Position numbers and translations under genes: made by a program
Notes under the pieces: generated by a model
What the model was told of the DNA's origin: nothing
Seen by the model: only the letters and a program-made list of their open reading frames with translations
Database searches by the model: none
Shown: in pieces, positions 43,064 through 54,527 of the stretch
Numbering within the stretch: the stretch's first letter is position 1
How the letters are laid out: the number at the start of each line of letters is the position of its first letter
Source: Lyophyllum atratum
Lineage: Eukaryota; Basidiomycota; Agaricomycetes; Agaricales; Lyophyllaceae
Length of the DNA stretch: 64,000 bases
Assembly: GCA_014905825.1 (NCBI GenBank)
Contig: JACGCN010000028.1
Coordinates: forward strand, 620,001 to 684,000
Reading direction: 5' to 3'

Positions 43064-44443
43064 CTAAAACATATTCAACGAGCTCCGCCGCTTTCCCGCA
43101 TGTAGTGTCCTACTCCTCCTGGATATAGCAGGAGTCCAATGACGGTCGTGGCGGCCGAGGGTGGCCATTACAGATCGCGGGACGAGGTTAGATGGATCAG
43201 CGTTCATCTTATGCTCGCTAACGATTCAAAGTGGATGAGGACTTCGTCTTCGCTGGATAGCTTTGGTCGACTTACCACTTGGAGTGAGTCTCCGATGACG
43301 AGATTGGGCTCGGATCCGCGTCTGAGGTGTTCTTGTTGGTTTCGGGCTGGACCTTCATGTCAGCTAGCGCTGGCAGCGCTGCAACTGGTGAAGGGTCCGG
43401 GAGGAAAGAGTACGAGTCTTCAAAGATGTCGTCTTGCGCGCCATCAAGGAAGTTGTACATGTCATTGTACACAGGGGGAGTAGATGCTCCTTCGAACATC
43501 TGTCGAAACTACATTCAGAGAAAGGGTGCAGACGATGAGACGTGAACATACGTTGTTCCCTTCTTGATTTGACCAGTAGAAAGGTTGCTTGGCGCCATAG
43601 GTACAGTTAGCGGGAGCAGATTGACGTTTGTTGTTCACGGGATCTGCGCCGCATCGTCGAGGAACTCTGGGCGGGGCGAGAGATACCGCTGCCTGCGATG
43701 CGGATCCTGTGATGTTGCATTTGAAGCCGTTCATATAGTCTACAAGAAGATAAACATATCAGAACCGCAGTCACAAGCAACAATCCGGTGTGGGGGACAA
43801 TACGCACTTTCTGCGTTGCCACTGTTCTGCGAATGGGTCCTAGAACGCACAGATGCACCCGCCCTCGGGACACGGCGGCATCCTCGCGGGGACCCGGAAC
43901 TCCGTGAACCTCGTCCAGACACACGTCTGGTTAACGCTGAACACCGTAAACTCCTCAGGCTTTACGTCGCGCGCGTCGCTCTTGTACGCAATGGCGAGCG
44001 CACAGCCCGTGAGGTCGTCGGGTCCCGTCGTGTGGTATGCCGCGATGCCTTTACCGGGACATACATCGTTGGGGTTCGTGGAGTTGCGCGCGTCAACGCC
44101 GTCTGCGGAGGTGAAGTAGGATGTGGCGTTCTTGTTGCATGCTATTTCGGCGGTGGCGGCCCCGCCTGCGGGCAGTTCAAAGAAGTCACCGGCGTTGGGA
44201 GGGAAGTCGAGGTGCCCGTGGAACCACCAGTCGGTGAAGGTTCGGTTTTTTAGAGGCGCGACGGGGCGGTTGTCGAAGGGAAAGGTCTGGTCTGTTACGG
44301 TGAACCCGTACATGCTCGGGTGAAAGAAGGCTATTCGTTTGGTGAGAAGAAAATATCTGGTAGAATATCTCGCAAAACATACCAGAATGGCCGGCTACCA
44401 TAGGCGTTAATAACGCTAAAGAAACGAGAGAGTGTTTAAACAT
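43064..44443 (-). pseudogene. AA14-like lytic polysaccharide monooxygenase, with an apparent one-base frameshift
   Basis: Start at the ATG at 44441-44443. The signal peptide MFKHSLVSLALLTPMVAG is followed by the mature N-terminal histidine (HS|AFFHPSMYGFTVTD), which in LPMOs forms the copper brace. NRTFTDWWFHGHLDFPPNAG, VCPGKGIAAYHTTGPDDLTG and VWTRFTEFRVPARMPPCPEG then match AA14, copper oxygenases acting on xylan-coated cellulose. After GGCICAF the frame meets a TAG at 43840-43842. The conserved continuation THSQNSGNAE|NYMNGFKCN is in the next frame, one base off, and no plausible intron explains the shift. The tail is Ser/Pro-rich (LPDPSPVAALPALADMKVQP). The end is either the TAA at 43272 or, after one more intron, an Arg-rich tail ending at 43064. 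Either a recent pseudogene or a single sequencing error. Confidence 0.75.
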
Positions 44444-44958
44444 CGCCACAGATGACTCCTTTAGGTCGAGATCGTGCTAAAATTGACGCTTTGAAGGGAT
44501 GTCGAGAAAAAGACGCCAGGTCGGCGAGATCGACATTTTTGGAGCATCGCTATTTAAGCCCCTCCAACAATGTCGGATAACCACCCGCAATAGAAGAAAG
44601 CCTCGACGAACAAGGGTCAGGTTCCGTTCACTGGCAAGTTGGCAGGTTTGAAATTGATGGCCTATTGTATTTTTAGCCATTGTTATCACGTGGTTGAGGC
44701 TTGCCCTTCAAGCAAGTCCAAATAAAGCAGAATCGTTTCCAGAACTCAGCGCGCGCCGCGATCAGCTATACGTCCAAATCGCGTTCTTTTCCGATTTGAT
44801 AGCATAGGATACGCGCAGGAATTCTATATAGTCCTAGGTTCGGGGTATGAAAGATTGGGACGGAGGATGGGGATAGAGCCTCAGCGAACAATGTGAATGG
44901 TAAAAGAACCAAAAAACAAGGCAGGCAATGGTGAACACGGAGGAATAGATTCCCAAGC
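44444..44958. promoter_or_regulatory. Upstream region of the AA14-like gene
   Basis: About 515 bases between the AA14-like ATG and the stop of the next minus-strand gene. A TATA-like TTAAATA (read on the minus strand, 44551-44557) lies about 110 bases upstream of the start. Confidence 0.4.
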
Positions 44959-46231
44959 CTAGACAGTGTCCTCCTTCAGTAGTCGTCGTCTCTCAGCCCA
45001 TTCCTTTGCACGCGCACGTCTAGCCTCCTTAGCAGCGTCTTCAACTTCTGGATGTGGTGGGACAGGTGGAAGAGACACCTCTGGGATTTCAGGTGGAGGC
45101 TCAGCAGCGTCGGTCTCACCTGGCACTCCGTCCAAGTCGTCACTATCCGCGTCGCTGTCTCCGTATCCAGCTAAAGCTCCTAGACCCAGCCCCTTCTCGC
45201 CTTTCTTCTCCTTCTCATTGTCCATTCTCGCCTTCCCCTTGACTATCTGCCACGCCCTGCTCCACCGGCCGCGTAGGAAGGCAAACCGTCTATCACTCCC
45301 GTGGTTGGCGAGGATCCGCATCTCCAGTTGTGCGGGGTTGGGCGAGGAGAGTATGTGTGTGGCCGTTCTACGCATAAGATCTCGTTGGGGCTCTTCAGGC
45401 TGGGGCAGGGGCCATGAGGTATTAGTATCAGTCGGTGGAAGCAGGGAGGCGGAGGACTTCACCTCTTCATCACTTCCTCCCCACACTTCCTCCTCCTCGA
45501 ATGGCTCACCGTCCTCCGCACGACGAGCTTGCAGTCGTTCTTCTCGGACCCGCTCGATGTGCCGTCGTTTCTTATCTCGTCGGAAGTCCTCTGCCTCCCC
45601 AGGCGATAAGAAAAATATATCCTCGTTGTCGGATGGTATATCGGACCATCCACCGGGGGAGTCGGGTCCAGGTTGAGGAGGTATGGAAGGCTGTAGAGGA
45701 GGCATTGCATCCAATAATAATCGTGCATCGTATCTGGTGAAAGTTGCTTCAGCACTCCCGAACCGATGTGAAGAAAAGAGAAGAGGTTTGACTTTGGAAC
45801 ATATTTTCGGAAGACGGCAAAGATACATATGCTGACACCCAGAATCTCGGAGCTATCACTCATTTAGATGCGACATACCTGTCCACCCAAATAGCGTTGC
45901 TATCCTTGTCGCTTGTGTTGGGACTCGCTGCACCAAAGTCGTCCTCATCCTGAGGAAAGGCTGCCTGCGCGCCAAGCTGGTGGATATCCCATTTAATCAA
46001 GGCGCTCCCAATAGTAGAGCTTGAAGACACTGTGCTGTCCGGTTCTGAAACCTCAAGAGACCTGGCAGAGAGCGCGGCAGCAGGTCCACGAATAATGTCA
46101 GCCTCGTATGCTTGTACATAGAGACCAGGACCAGGACTCAGATCTCTTTCCGGGATGGCGAATGTATTTTGATTATGACTCTGTGTTGAATATGACCCAG
46201 TTCGATGTTTCCTTTTGCGCGATGAAGACAT
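44959..46231 (-). CDS. Conserved hypothetical protein, charged, probably nuclear
   Basis: Start at the ATG at 46229-46231: MSSSRKRKHRTGSYSTQSHN, with a basic nuclear-signal-like RKRKHR. Exon 1 ends DSNAIWVDR. An intron of about 150 bases (45730-45879) leads to YDARLLLDAMPPLQPSIPPQ. Then GWSDIPSDNEDIFFLSPGEA, a highly charged helix (EDFRRDKKRRHIERVREERL), a second patch with some order (RTATHILSSPNPAQLEMRI, RRFAFLRGRWSRAWQIVKG), an acidic segment and a basic helical end (RRARAKEWAERRRLLKEDTV), stopping at 44959. About 370 residues. I do not recognise the family; WSDIPSDNEDxFFLSPxE seems conserved in basidiomycetes. The plus-strand frame at 44966-45676 is its antisense shadow. Confidence 0.75.
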
Positions 46232-47012
46232 GCAGTGGTTATGGTCCAAGTGGCCGTGCTGTTGAGATGTCTGTTGGTCTGAAGCCTGGAACACAAACAA
46301 GTTCGAGAGTTGTTCCTTCCTCCTGCCATCATCAGTGGCGTTCAACTTCGAGTGGTTCAAGAACCACCAGTCCTTGTCAACGCGCAAAGCTATACGCTGG
46401 CATTTTAGAATCTAAATGGCATCTATGAAGCAAGTTCCGGAATGCATGTTATATTTTCGCGACGCCAGTAGAGATCGCAGCGCCTCTAAAGAACGGCGAA
46501 ATTACGACGCGTTTCGCTAGGGCCCATCTTGGGAAATCCTTCTCATGACCCGAGGGTAATCCTTTGGAGGTAGCTAGGTTTTGTTGCCGCTTCGGCGTCG
46601 TCCCTGGCGACCAACATGTACTCCCATTGTCTTCGTTACCACCACGACGTGGTCCTTGCATGCCTATCATACGAATCTCCACTCATCTGGGCCTATTCGG
46701 ACGTCTCTCACGCGCCTCGTTCTTCGAAGCACTGCTATTCTGATTAACACAAAGATGGTTCAAGCGTGGACCCTCATTTTCTAAGCTAGCAGTGATCAGT
46801 GGAGTTACTCATTCCCGAATTACGGGATCCTCTTCTTCTTTTCCCCCGCATCTCCTCCCTAGGGCCTACAACACGTGTAAACCGCGTGCCACCGATGAAC
46901 GGTCGGATCGGCCAAAGCATGTCTCATCAGTGGCATGCTGTCATGGATGGGCCTTCATTGTCGTTGAAGTCGATATAAACACGATGTTCTGTTTCCAACT
47001 TCCACTCAAATC
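46232..47012. other. Intergenic region between divergent genes
   Basis: About 780 bases with no supported gene. A TATA box at 46974 belongs to the DUF7770 gene on its right. Confidence 0.45.
46974..46979 (+). promoter_or_regulatory. TATA box of the second DUF7770 gene
   Basis: TATAAA lies 39 bases upstream of the ATG at 47013 but only 9 bases before the ATG at 46983, which argues against the latter being the start. Confidence 0.45.
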
Positions 47013-47837
47013 TCATGGCATCTCAAGGCGAGTTCACAGTATTCGACTTGACACTTGCTACTCACTACTCACTATCTATATCCAGGAAAATCTCGCGATC
47101 CAAGAATCAACCTCGATGGACTCGATCGAGCTCATTTCCATCTGCCCATCACGGACATCAACCTATGTGCCCATTTCGACGCTCGCGGTGTATGCGACGA
47201 GCGCACCGACTTGTCCTTTCGGCCAAAGCGCGGCAACCACGAAGAGCCGCCTCGGGCCAACCATTTCTCGCTCTGGTTTGGTTTTGGCGGCCAGGAGACG
47301 GTGGTCTTGGATGTGACCCAACCGGGGTATCCCTTCAACCCTTATGCTTCGGACGACTATCTCAACACGAACACTTGTCTTGTCCGCCTATTCTCGGAAA
47401 AGATTCCTTCGGACCTCGATATGGGATGCGTTCATCGGGAGCAAAACCTTCGCCAGGGAATCACGGTCGCCCATATCATTGAGCTGATCAAGGAAAATGA
47501 GCGTCAGGGATTCTTGTTTCTTTCCAACCAGAAGCAAAAAGTAGGGTGCCGCCAATGGGTACACACCATTGCGAAGGACTTAGAGCGAGCCGGTATCACG
47601 AGCAGGGGATACGCTGATGCAGTTCTGAAGCACCTCCGGACGTACTACGGAAGGTTCCAGGTACAAGATAAAGGTGGCCGCTGGGTCAAGGGGACTCGTT
47701 GGGCTCCAAGGCCTGAATTCGAGTGTCCAGAATTACAGAAGGGTCTTTTCCCATCCGTGAGTGACTCTGTATTGGGCTAGATACTCAGCTTCTGACTGTT
47801 TTACCTTCAGGCGACACGATCCAGATCCAGATTTTAG
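47013..47837 (+). CDS. DUF7770-like uncharacterised protein (second member)
   Basis: The main exon contains RAHFHLPITDINLCAHFDAR, RANHFSLWFGFGGQETVVL, GITVAHIIELIKENERQGF, then QKVGCRQWVHTIAKDLERAG and LKHLRTYYGRFQVQDKGGRW. The GCRxW...DL...YGR core matches the gene at 4317. Two starts are possible. ATG 47013 with a GC-AG intron (MASQ|GKSRDPRINLDG) puts the TATA box at a sensible distance. ATG 46983 with a GT-AG intron also keeps the frame. At the 3' end a GTGAGT intron (about 47759-47810) leads to a short last exon stopping at the TAG at 47835-47837; without it the frame stops at 47780. Function unknown. Confidence 0.72.
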
Positions 47838-48098
47838 CATCTACTCGGGGTATATTTATGCTGGGTGGAACCTAATTAACTGTACTCATACATCTATACC
47901 ATACACCTACGCAATTCATTATAGATTGAGTCTTTCGTATATCACGAAGAATCTCGAGGTCGGAAGCGGAAGCGCCTGATCATTGAGTAGGCATCAGTGG
48001 CTGTGCTAACACGTCGTCGCCACGTCGTGTCAATTTGCTTGGTTTGCGGACCCCCTCAACGTCTGCCATTACTTTCCCCAAAACACCCTATATCTAAC

Positions 48099-49871
48099 AT
48101 GGATATACTGCATACGCAGCTATTGAATATACAGCGTCAACTGGCATTCGTTACGACCGATCCCATCGATTGGAAGCTCTATGTTCAGGCTTTTTCATGG
48201 AGCGTAACTCTCTTTGAGTCCTACCTTCTGTTCGTCCTCGTTTTTTCTTGACCTTCTCCTTGTTTTATTGACCCAAAAATTATCTAGGCTCCGGCAATAC
48301 CCCTTATACTCGAAAACTGAGCCTCCCGCAGCGCTCGCGGGCCACTTCAGTGGCGACGTCTTCAAGAAATCACAAAATTATGGCAGGGACAAGGCTAAAT
48401 TTGCCCTGATCTCGGGCTTTTTGAAGCAATGTCTGGATTCCTCCATGCTGCAGTTTGGGTTCTACGCTTGGTCATGGGGTGCATCTGGGATGCTGTTGTC
48501 CAAGCTCGGTTTCGGTCCTGAGTACGAGGTGAGTCCCGACGCCACGAAGTCCCATGTCTTTGTTCCCTAACAGAATCATGTCAGATTCTTCAATCTATTG
48601 GCTTCGTTTTCATCCTGTTCTTCCTCTCCTCCATCCCGACGCTCCCCTTGTCGGTCTATGGAACGTTCGTCCTGGAAGAAAAGCATGGTTTCAACAAGAC
48701 AACGCCCGGCCTGTTCGTCGCTGACCTTCTCAAAGGATGGGCGCTTGCCTTTGGTCTGGGAGCCCCGTTCCTGGCTGCCTTCCTTTACATCTTCAAATGG
48801 GCCGGAGACCGCTTCGTTCCCTGGCTCATGGCGTTCATGTGCGTGTTCTCTATGTGTTTTTGGATTTGATGCTGACGTGCCATGAACAGGATTACCTTCC
48901 AGCTCACTATGGTCATCGTCTATCCGACAGTCATTCAGCCCATGTTCAACAAGCTGTCTCCGTTGGCTCCTGGTGACCTCAGATCGAGGATTGAGACATT
49001 GGCGAACAAGCTCAAGTTCCCTTTGAAGCACCTGTATGAGATCGACGGGTCCAAGCGAAGCTCTCATAGCAACGCCTACTTCTTTGGTCTTCCCTGGGTT
49101 CGTCACTTTCTTCCCTTCACTTAAAGCTATTTTCTCATTTCTTTTCCAGAGCAAACATATCGTCATCTTTGATACACTCATCCAACAAAGCAAGCCAGAA
49201 GAAGTCGAAGCCGTTCTCGGTATGCCTCTTCTCTTAGCGCTCAGAGGACTCTGTTGACACATCGGACAGCCCATGAACTCGGTCACTGGTACTATCTGCA
49301 CCCCACCAAGATGATGGCCGTCTCCCAGCTCCACATCTTCACCATCCTGGCTCTCTTCCCGGCATTCCTTCACGCCCCGCCTCTTCTCCGCTCTTTCGAC
49401 TTCCCGAAGGTCGTCGCAGCCCAGCCCCCGACTATCGTCGCATTCCTCCTATTCCAGGTTGGTCACATCTCTAACCACCGTGTCGTAAACTGTCATAACT
49501 AACCACTGTTTCTTAGATGATCTTGACCCCCCTCGAGGCCGTCGTGAGCATCGGCATGAACGCTATCAGCCGTCACTTTGAGTATGAGGCCGACAGGTTC
49601 GCCTGCGAGCTCCAGGACCAACTTAAGTCTGAGGACATGAAAGACATGGGTGACCGTCTTGGACGCGCGCTCGTCACTCTTCATGTGAAGAATCTGTCCA
49701 CTGTTTGGGTTGACTGGCTGTACGTTCTTCTATCCCCCATGAGTCCGACTTTAAACTCACTCGAACATGCTACATAGGTACTCTGCTTACCACCATTCCC
49801 ACCCCACGTTGACGGAGCGTCTGAGGGGGCTCGAGTCCTTCCAGGCCCAGCGGGAGAAAAAGAAATTGTAA
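48099..49871 (+). CDS. STE24: CAAX prenyl protease 1 (zinc metalloprotease Ste24)
   Basis: Start at the ATG at 48099 (MDILHTQLLNIQRQLAFVTT). Multiple transmembrane segments alternate with family motifs: WKLYVQAFSWSVTLFESYLL, LRQYPLYSKTEPPAALAGHF, YGTFVLEEKHGFNKTTPGLF and IVYPTVIQPMFNKLSPLAPG. The cytosolic domain has SKRSSHSNAYFFGLPWSKHI, DTLIQQSKPEEVEAVLAHEL and the zinc motif HELGH, split by an intron after VLA at about 49221. The third ligand is in SRHFEYEADRFACELQDQLK. It ends SFQAQREKKKL at the TAA at 49869-49871. Seven exons or more. This ER/inner-nuclear-membrane enzyme removes the last three residues of farnesylated CAAX proteins such as mating pheromones, and in yeast also makes the N-terminal cut in a-factor. 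Very strong match. Confidence 0.96.
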
Positions 49872-50905
49872 ACGATGTACTCTACAGCATACCCTCGTAC
49901 TCGTATATAGTTTGATTGGGTCATCTCCCCTTATCTCTGCTCAACGAGTCATGAGCGAGGTTCTAAGCCATCCTGCTGCTATTATACCTTGATTGTATCC
50001 TTCGTTCTGTCGTTTCTGACAGTGAGGAATATACACTAGTATTTACCTTATCCGAGTCCTTGTTGAGCACCAGTGGGTAGCGAGCATCTTATGGTTTGGG
50101 GGTGTGCATTGGTCATTCTGGTCTTCTAAATTGGTCACGGTGACATGAGCGCTTCCAACGTCAGATTAGGCGTAGACCGCAAAGTGTGGCTTCTTGACTG
50201 GCAACTCGCGGGGCGTGTTCACTGTTCACGATGACGACCGCCGGTCGCCAATCGGACGGTCGTCGTTGGCGCCGTTGGTTGTGGGTGAATACCAATCCCA
50301 ACTCACATTCATGAAAGAGAGAATGCTACTGACAAGATCAGTACGTCTCCAGTGATACCCCGCCGTTATAATGCTCACCGCCCCCCGCCCCCATAGTCAC
50401 ATAAATCCGCAAGAGCCTGACATCTTCCACCACCCTGGAAAGCGTCAAAAACCCAATCATGGCCATGTTTTGGAGGCAGCATGCAGTATGAAACAGCGTT
50501 CCAGCCCTAACGAGCCCAAATACATCTGGAAGTTTGTCTCAAAAGTTCCATCTAGAGTGTAGTCGCTGCAGTATCCCGCTTGTTCGATCTCCAAGGAGTG
50601 AAGAGTCAGCTTCAAGTGAAATGACCATGCCTGGTTCAACGGCGAGGGCGACCGGCATGCCCATGTCAAATGATCTACATCTAGTAACCTGGGCTGCTAA
50701 GTATGGATTAATCATCAACCCATATCTACTCTCGTCTTCAAATGGCTCGTCATTACAATAACTATGTTTCGACATCTTTATATCTACAGTGACAATGGAA
50801 TACTTGAACTAATTGACTTTCTCTGAGCATTCAGTGAAAGATCAACTTCGCAAGGACATGCCTATATCTGCGGCCTTTCTCCAGGAGGTGCCGCCACCAC
50901 CTATC
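49872..50905. other. Intergenic region; one weak short frame
   Basis: About 1 kb between STE24 and the stop of the O-methyltransferase. A minus-strand frame at 50539-50775 (begins MSKHSYCNDEPFEDESRYGL) and one overlapping it at 50457-50669 look slightly protein-like. They have no domain and may be part of a decayed gene or a 3' untranslated region. Confidence 0.4.
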
Positions 50906-52579
50906 CTACTGAGAGGTGGGCGTCAGCTCCACAATCAGGTCAACACCTCTAACTTCGTGTACACTCTCGACAGCGAACCCGGCCTCGTCGAAGAGTCTTC
51001 GAAATTCCACTGTAAATTGGTACAAAATGGGATCTCCAGTTGAGTCGTCCGTCTGACCTCGCGAGAACAAGAAATGTTACCTTGAGTGCGGGTAATCCCT
51101 CCATTCAGCGATAGCAGCTGCAACGATGTTGTACGAGTGAAGCGGGATGAACTTTCCGTCAACATCATCTCTACGACGACGAGTTTCGGGGTTTGGGCGG
51201 GCGACGATGCTTCAAGCATGGCATTTCGTACGTGCTTCAGAATCTCGATGACCTGTCCACCAAGGACGCGTTAGCAGTTCATAAAGTTTGCAATATCAAT
51301 ATAGTACATACCTGTGGATCGCTCCAATCGTGCAGGACATGCCTGATCACGTAGGTCCCAGCTCCTCCGGCTGCGGTAGGGATCTTGCTGTCCGCAGGTG
51401 ACGGCTTCATAAAATCTCCAGCTACGAAGGAAACGCGATCTTGCATCCACTGGGGTTTTGCGCCCCAGGCCTATTCGAATGAATTAGCAATACGAACAGG
51501 GAGGATCAAAAATCAATCCAACCTTCTTCGCATGGTCCACAGTCTTCTCTAGATCAAAGATGACGAACGAGAGCTCCTTGTTCTTGGGAACAGAGAAAAG
51601 CATAACTTGAAGTGAGCCAATGCCGCCTCCGACGTCAACGATAGGGCTTTTGAGCGTTTCCCATGAGTAATCTGTAAGTAGTGAATAGGTTGCTGTCACA
51701 CGCAGGCCCATAGATATCTCAACAGACCTTCTCCGACTCCCATATTGGCCATGGAATGAAGCTGAACCATCGCCTTTCCAGCTCTCTTCCCGCGCCATTC
51801 GTTTCCAGGGTTGTGCATCCACTCGAACAGACTCTGCGAAGAGCCAAACGCAATGTTGGCAGCCGTCTTTCCGGACGATTGAAGGTCAGCTGCTTCTAAC
51901 AAGCGAGTTGTAGCTTTGGCGCCGTCATCTGCCCTGTTTTGATGTTAAAATTACGATGAGTGTGTAATTTGACCCAGGGCAGGAGACACTAACGACAACC
52001 CAATGGCATCCTTCATACTTTTGCCATCCTGGGTAGTAGAATCGGTACGAAGAATATCACTGAAGGAATTGTTGGCATAGATTTGAGACCCGAACTGGCC
52101 GACTTCGATGAAATAGCCGTGGAGTATAAGCGCACTCAGCGTGACGCCTGCGGGGAGCGAAATATAAGCTGAAATAAGTGAAAATGAAGGAGGAGATGAT
52201 CACTGAGATATTTTTCGTCGGCATTTGTCTTCTTACTCAATTCTTTGAGGCTCAGCTGACCTTCAGAGGATGCAGCGATATGGTCTGCGACACCGAGAGA
52301 CGTGATGACGTTGAGAGCCGATGATTCTTGGCACGATTCTGACATGGAAATAGAAGAACGATGAGTAATTCTGAACAGACCAAGAATCTATCCACAGTTC
52401 TTACCCGCTAGAATGGCCGTATATTCTTCTGGGCCTTGAACGGCTTGCAACAACGAAAGGCAGAGATTCGTGATGGTGTGCTTAGCCTTATAAAGCTCGA
52501 GCGGGTCTGAGATATTGCCAGAGTACGTGGAAGTGATGAGTCCTTGGAGTTTCTGTACAAGATCGATGGGGGAAAACAT
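50906..52579 (-). CDS. SAM-dependent O-methyltransferase (plant COMT-like family)
   Basis: Start at the ATG at 52577-52579 (MFSPIDLVQKLQGLITSTYS). A helical, dimerisation-type N-terminus includes SALNVITSLGVADHIAASSE and LSLKELSKKTNADEKYLS. The SAM-binding motif is PIVDVGGGIGSLQVMLF, then FVIFDLEKTVDHAKK and RVSFVAGDFMKPSPAD. The catalytic region is YVIRHVLHDWSDPQ|VIEIL, where the His of HDW is the expected base. It ends EFRRLFDEAGFAVESVHEVR and LIVELTPTSQ at the TAG at 50906. About ten short exons. Fungal members methylate phenolic or polyketide hydroxyl groups. No neighbouring synthase is present, so there is no cluster context for the substrate; lignin-derived phenols are a guess. Confidence 0.88.
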
Positions 52580-53363
52580 CAGGGATCAGTTGGTGGTGAA
52601 TGGGATGGAGGAGCGAGGCAGAGTGCCATATATATTGGAGACCGACTGAGGATTGATTGAACAGATGTCGTCTAGAATTCGACAACAGGCTGCGATCGAT
52701 ATATGTCCATGATATCTCGAAGCCCATCATGGGAAAGGGAGATGACAGTGTATGAGTACATGGTAGCCGAACCAAGCTTCCTCGAAGCAACCCGGGACAC
52801 ACAGCATCTTATGTTGTACACCTTCGGTACTTCTTCAGTCCAGCTTCCTCCCACGCCCACCGTGGCAAAATCATGCTCCATCCTCCTCCTCCTCCTAAGT
52901 ACTGCGTTTCTGAAAACAACAGATTCGAGACCCTCGGCGGCTTTGGGATCCCATGGCCACTCATTAATCAGTGGCGATTTTGATCATTGCGCGGCTTCTC
53001 AGATCCCAAGCCTGGAGGACCTATGCAGAATACCAATTGACTGTCATGGGAGGTCCTAGGTGGTCCCGAAACCTTATCTGTTTAAATTGCCTGGTACGTG
53101 ATGAACCGACTCTGAGCTCCAGTTTCTAATATGCTCTCACTCACCTTATGCTCATCCGCCGCCATCGTCATCTTCCTATCTTAAAAAGTAAGCTGATGTT
53201 ACAGGATGAGCATCTAAAGGTCGGCGAGACACGTGGAAACCCTCTTAGTTGCTTCTATGTACTCCAATGACGGCAGACTAGGGGAGCGCAAAGCCATATG
53301 GAAATGCTCGATTTTCCACCAGAGAGCTCATCCACGCATGCCGGCTTATTACACTTGGCCACT
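52580..53363. promoter_or_regulatory. Promoter region of the O-methyltransferase gene
   Basis: About 780 bases. A TATA-like ATATATAT at 52628-52635 lies 49 bases upstream of the O-methyltransferase ATG on the minus strand. No gene recognised; the plus-strand frame 52703-53059 lacks any domain. Confidence 0.45.
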
Positions 53364-54138
53364 CTACACTGTTCTCGCCATTACTTCATCCACATGGCGG
53401 CCCGCGCCATCCTCCCAATCGTCCCAACAGAGACTCAATATTACCGTATCTCGTCCAAGAAGATGAGCCTTCGGATCACCAGCCCTCCTCTTAAGACCAT
53501 TTCCGATCTGCTTTACCTCCGGCATAACATATACCCACCTCAAGTAGCCCTCCCGCTTGAACCCCATTCTCTCCGCTGCCTTGATGCTTGGTTCATTAAG
53601 CGGGCTAGCCGCCCAAACAACGCGGCGCAGACCAAGCCCTCCAGCCTCTGGGAGGTCAAGCGCGTAATGGAGCAGCAGCCCGATCGCGTTCGATGTGACG
53701 TGTGTGCGCTGGAATTTGGGGGAGATCAAGACGAATGCGATTTCCACTGCGAGATTGGGTGCGGAAGCATTGCAAAATCCCATAGCACCTGCTAAAGCGC
53801 CGTCTGGGTGCCCCGTTTCGGACGCTTTGGTCTTATCGTACACGGCGAACAGCACGCATCCTGGATCGGCGTGGATGCGGTTTTCGAGGAAACTCGATAT
53901 GAAATCCTGGACGATATCGAAAGGACCGAAGGGCAGATAATCGTACGATGGCCTTGGGATCGCGTAGAACGCTTTTGCGTGCTTCGAGGGCTACATTGAT
54001 TACCAGGGCGATTAAGCTCTGGCTTCGAGGACGTCATGACTATTCCCTCACCAGGAATGGAGTGAGTTTGACACGCTCACTCTCCAAATCCTTCACAGGG
54101 AAGCAGAAATTAGCGCCGTATTCCTCGATAGAAGACAT
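53364..54138 (-). CDS. GNAT-family N-acetyltransferase (RimJ/RimL type)
   Basis: Start at the ATG at 54136-54138: MSSIEEYGANFCFPVKDLES, then SERVKLTPFL. An intron of about 61 bases leads to PSKHAKAFYAIPRPSYDYL. The fold continues with GALAGAMGFCNASAPNLAVE, IAFVLISPKFQRTHVTSNAI and LLLHYALDLPEAGGLGLRRV, then WAASPLNEPSIKAAERMGFK and REGYLRWVYVMP. The order (ExxFVLxPxxQRTxVxxxA, then WxxxxxNxxSxxAAERxGF) is typical of RimJ/RimL-like GNAT enzymes, which transfer an acetyl group from acetyl-CoA to amines or protein N-termini. The substrate is unknown. It ends DEVMARTV at the TAG at 53364. About 235 residues. Divergent from the small gene at 54528. Confidence 0.88.
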
Positions 54139-54527
54139 GCTTATACGTCCATCGTGGACCCAAAGTGGCCTTCACTGTTCCTGTTTGCGAACGTTCCCCG
54201 GGCCGGAGGGAGGATGGATCACATGGATATCGGCAACGTCTGGCAACGTTTGTATCGATACAATGACGTCACACGAGGCACATCGCCACATACACCACAC
54301 CAAAGGTGCCAAAGGAATGACGCCCAGCCGACGCACTTGGTCCTGGTCAGCGTATCCATTCATAACGCTCTTACTCCTACGTCCAACGTCATTGGAGACT
54401 TGGCTCTATATAATGGGTTGGCGTCTTGGCCTTCTCCATAATCACGACTTCACCCACATCTTCCAACACTCACAACACCCACAACGCATAAACCACACAT
54501 TTTATTAACGACCATCATCACGCTATC
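54139..54527. promoter_or_regulatory. Shared upstream region of the GNAT gene and the small hydrophobic protein gene
   Basis: 390 bases between divergent ATGs. TATATAA at 54407-54413 lies about 115 bases upstream of the ATG at 54528 on the plus strand. Confidence 0.45.

Noticed and set aside
43585..44253. 222-codon frame on the plus strand
   Set aside because: Antisense shadow of the AA14-like gene.
44966..45676. 236-codon frame on the plus strand
   Set aside because: Antisense shadow of the charged minus-strand gene; composition is Ser/Pro-rich because the true strand is Glu/Arg-rich.
48576..49373. 265-codon frame on the minus strand
   Set aside because: Antisense of STE24, whose HELGH motif and membrane helices are unmistakable.
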